Origin: Saccharomonospora viridis DSM 43017
GTDB lineage: Bacteria; Actinomycetota; Actinomycetes; Mycobacteriales; Pseudonocardiaceae
Direction: 5' to 3'
Length of the DNA: 64,000 nucleotides
NCBI RefSeq assembly: GCF_000023865.1
Contig: NC_013159.1
Location: forward strand, 3,188,001-3,252,000
The first letter of the stretch is position 1. Every line of letters starts with the position of its first letter. The notes beneath the pieces were generated by a model. That model saw only the letters and a program-made list of their open reading frames with translations. It was not told where the DNA came from and ran no database searches. Both the position numbers and the translations under genes were made by a program. Positions 63,986-64,000 of this stretch are shown one piece after another.

Positions 63986-64000
63986 ATCCCATGACGGAGA

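Noticed and set aside
63638-63987. Two short minus-strand frames at the right end
   Set aside because: They are antisense to the hemerythrin domain or cross the terminal GC hairpin, with no ribosome site.

Overview
The window is high-GC actinobacterial chromosome, most likely from the Pseudonocardiaceae (Saccharomonospora/Prauserella/Amycolatopsis-like; family level is my inference). The evidence is the very GC-biased third codon positions, many GTG and some TTG starts, 4-base stop/start overlaps, leaderless promoters, a MurA with Asp in place of the catalytic Cys, and a housekeeping gene order that matches the Mycobacterium tuberculosis Rv1292-Rv1315 block.

Left part (1-16.1 kb): the end of an ectoine-type amino-acid ABC importer operon (ehuB-ehuC-ehuD), a LysE exporter and murA. 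Then follow a cobalamin adenosyltransferase, a DUF2550 protein and the complete F1Fo ATP synthase operon (atpI-B-E-F-H-A-G-D-C, minus strand). The operon is preceded by wecA/rfe, the t6A gene sua5 and the release-factor methylase prmC.

Middle part (16.1-44.5 kb): a 28-kb biosynthetic gene cluster. It sits exactly between prmC and prfA, which are neighbours in many bacteria. Its core is a 17-gene minus-strand operon (31.8 to 16.2 kb), mostly joined by 4-base overlaps. This carries a highly reducing type II polyketide set: KR, ACP, DH, a single polypeptide that fuses an intact ketosynthase to a catalytically dead chain-length-factor-like half, and a malonyltransferase. With these are two AcpS-like transferases, a GcvT-fold protein, a nitroreductase, a flavoprotein, an epoxide-hydrolase-like protein, an alpha/beta hydrolase, a SnoaL/ABM/zinc-ribbon protein, a beta-helix protein and a three-gene ABC exporter. 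Around it lie an aromatic-hydroxylase-type flavin monooxygenase, a SARP and a LAL/LuxR regulator, a glycosyltransferase and four deoxysugar genes. The sugar genes (2,3-dehydratase, 3-aminotransferase, C-methyltransferase, 4-ketoreductase) predict a branched 3-amino-2,3,6-trideoxy sugar of the vancosamine type. CCCCTA/TAGGGG motifs sit at the sugar and regulatory promoters. The predicted product is a glycosylated, reduced or polyene-type polyketide. It cannot be named from sequence.

Right part (44.5-64 kb): prfA, rpmE, rho, thrB, thrC, hom, lysA and argS, all on the minus strand in the order also seen in M. tuberculosis. A 116-bp tandem repeat carrying a strong hairpin separates lysA from hom. 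After argS come DUF3105 and DUF305 membrane proteins, a CDF metal exporter with an iron-box-like site upstream, tRNA-Arg(CCG) with a terminator, an MFS exporter, a TetR regulator, a secreted M15 DD-carboxypeptidase and a luciferase-like monooxygenase fused to a hemerythrin domain. I saw no rRNA, CRISPR array, transposase, integrase or phage gene.
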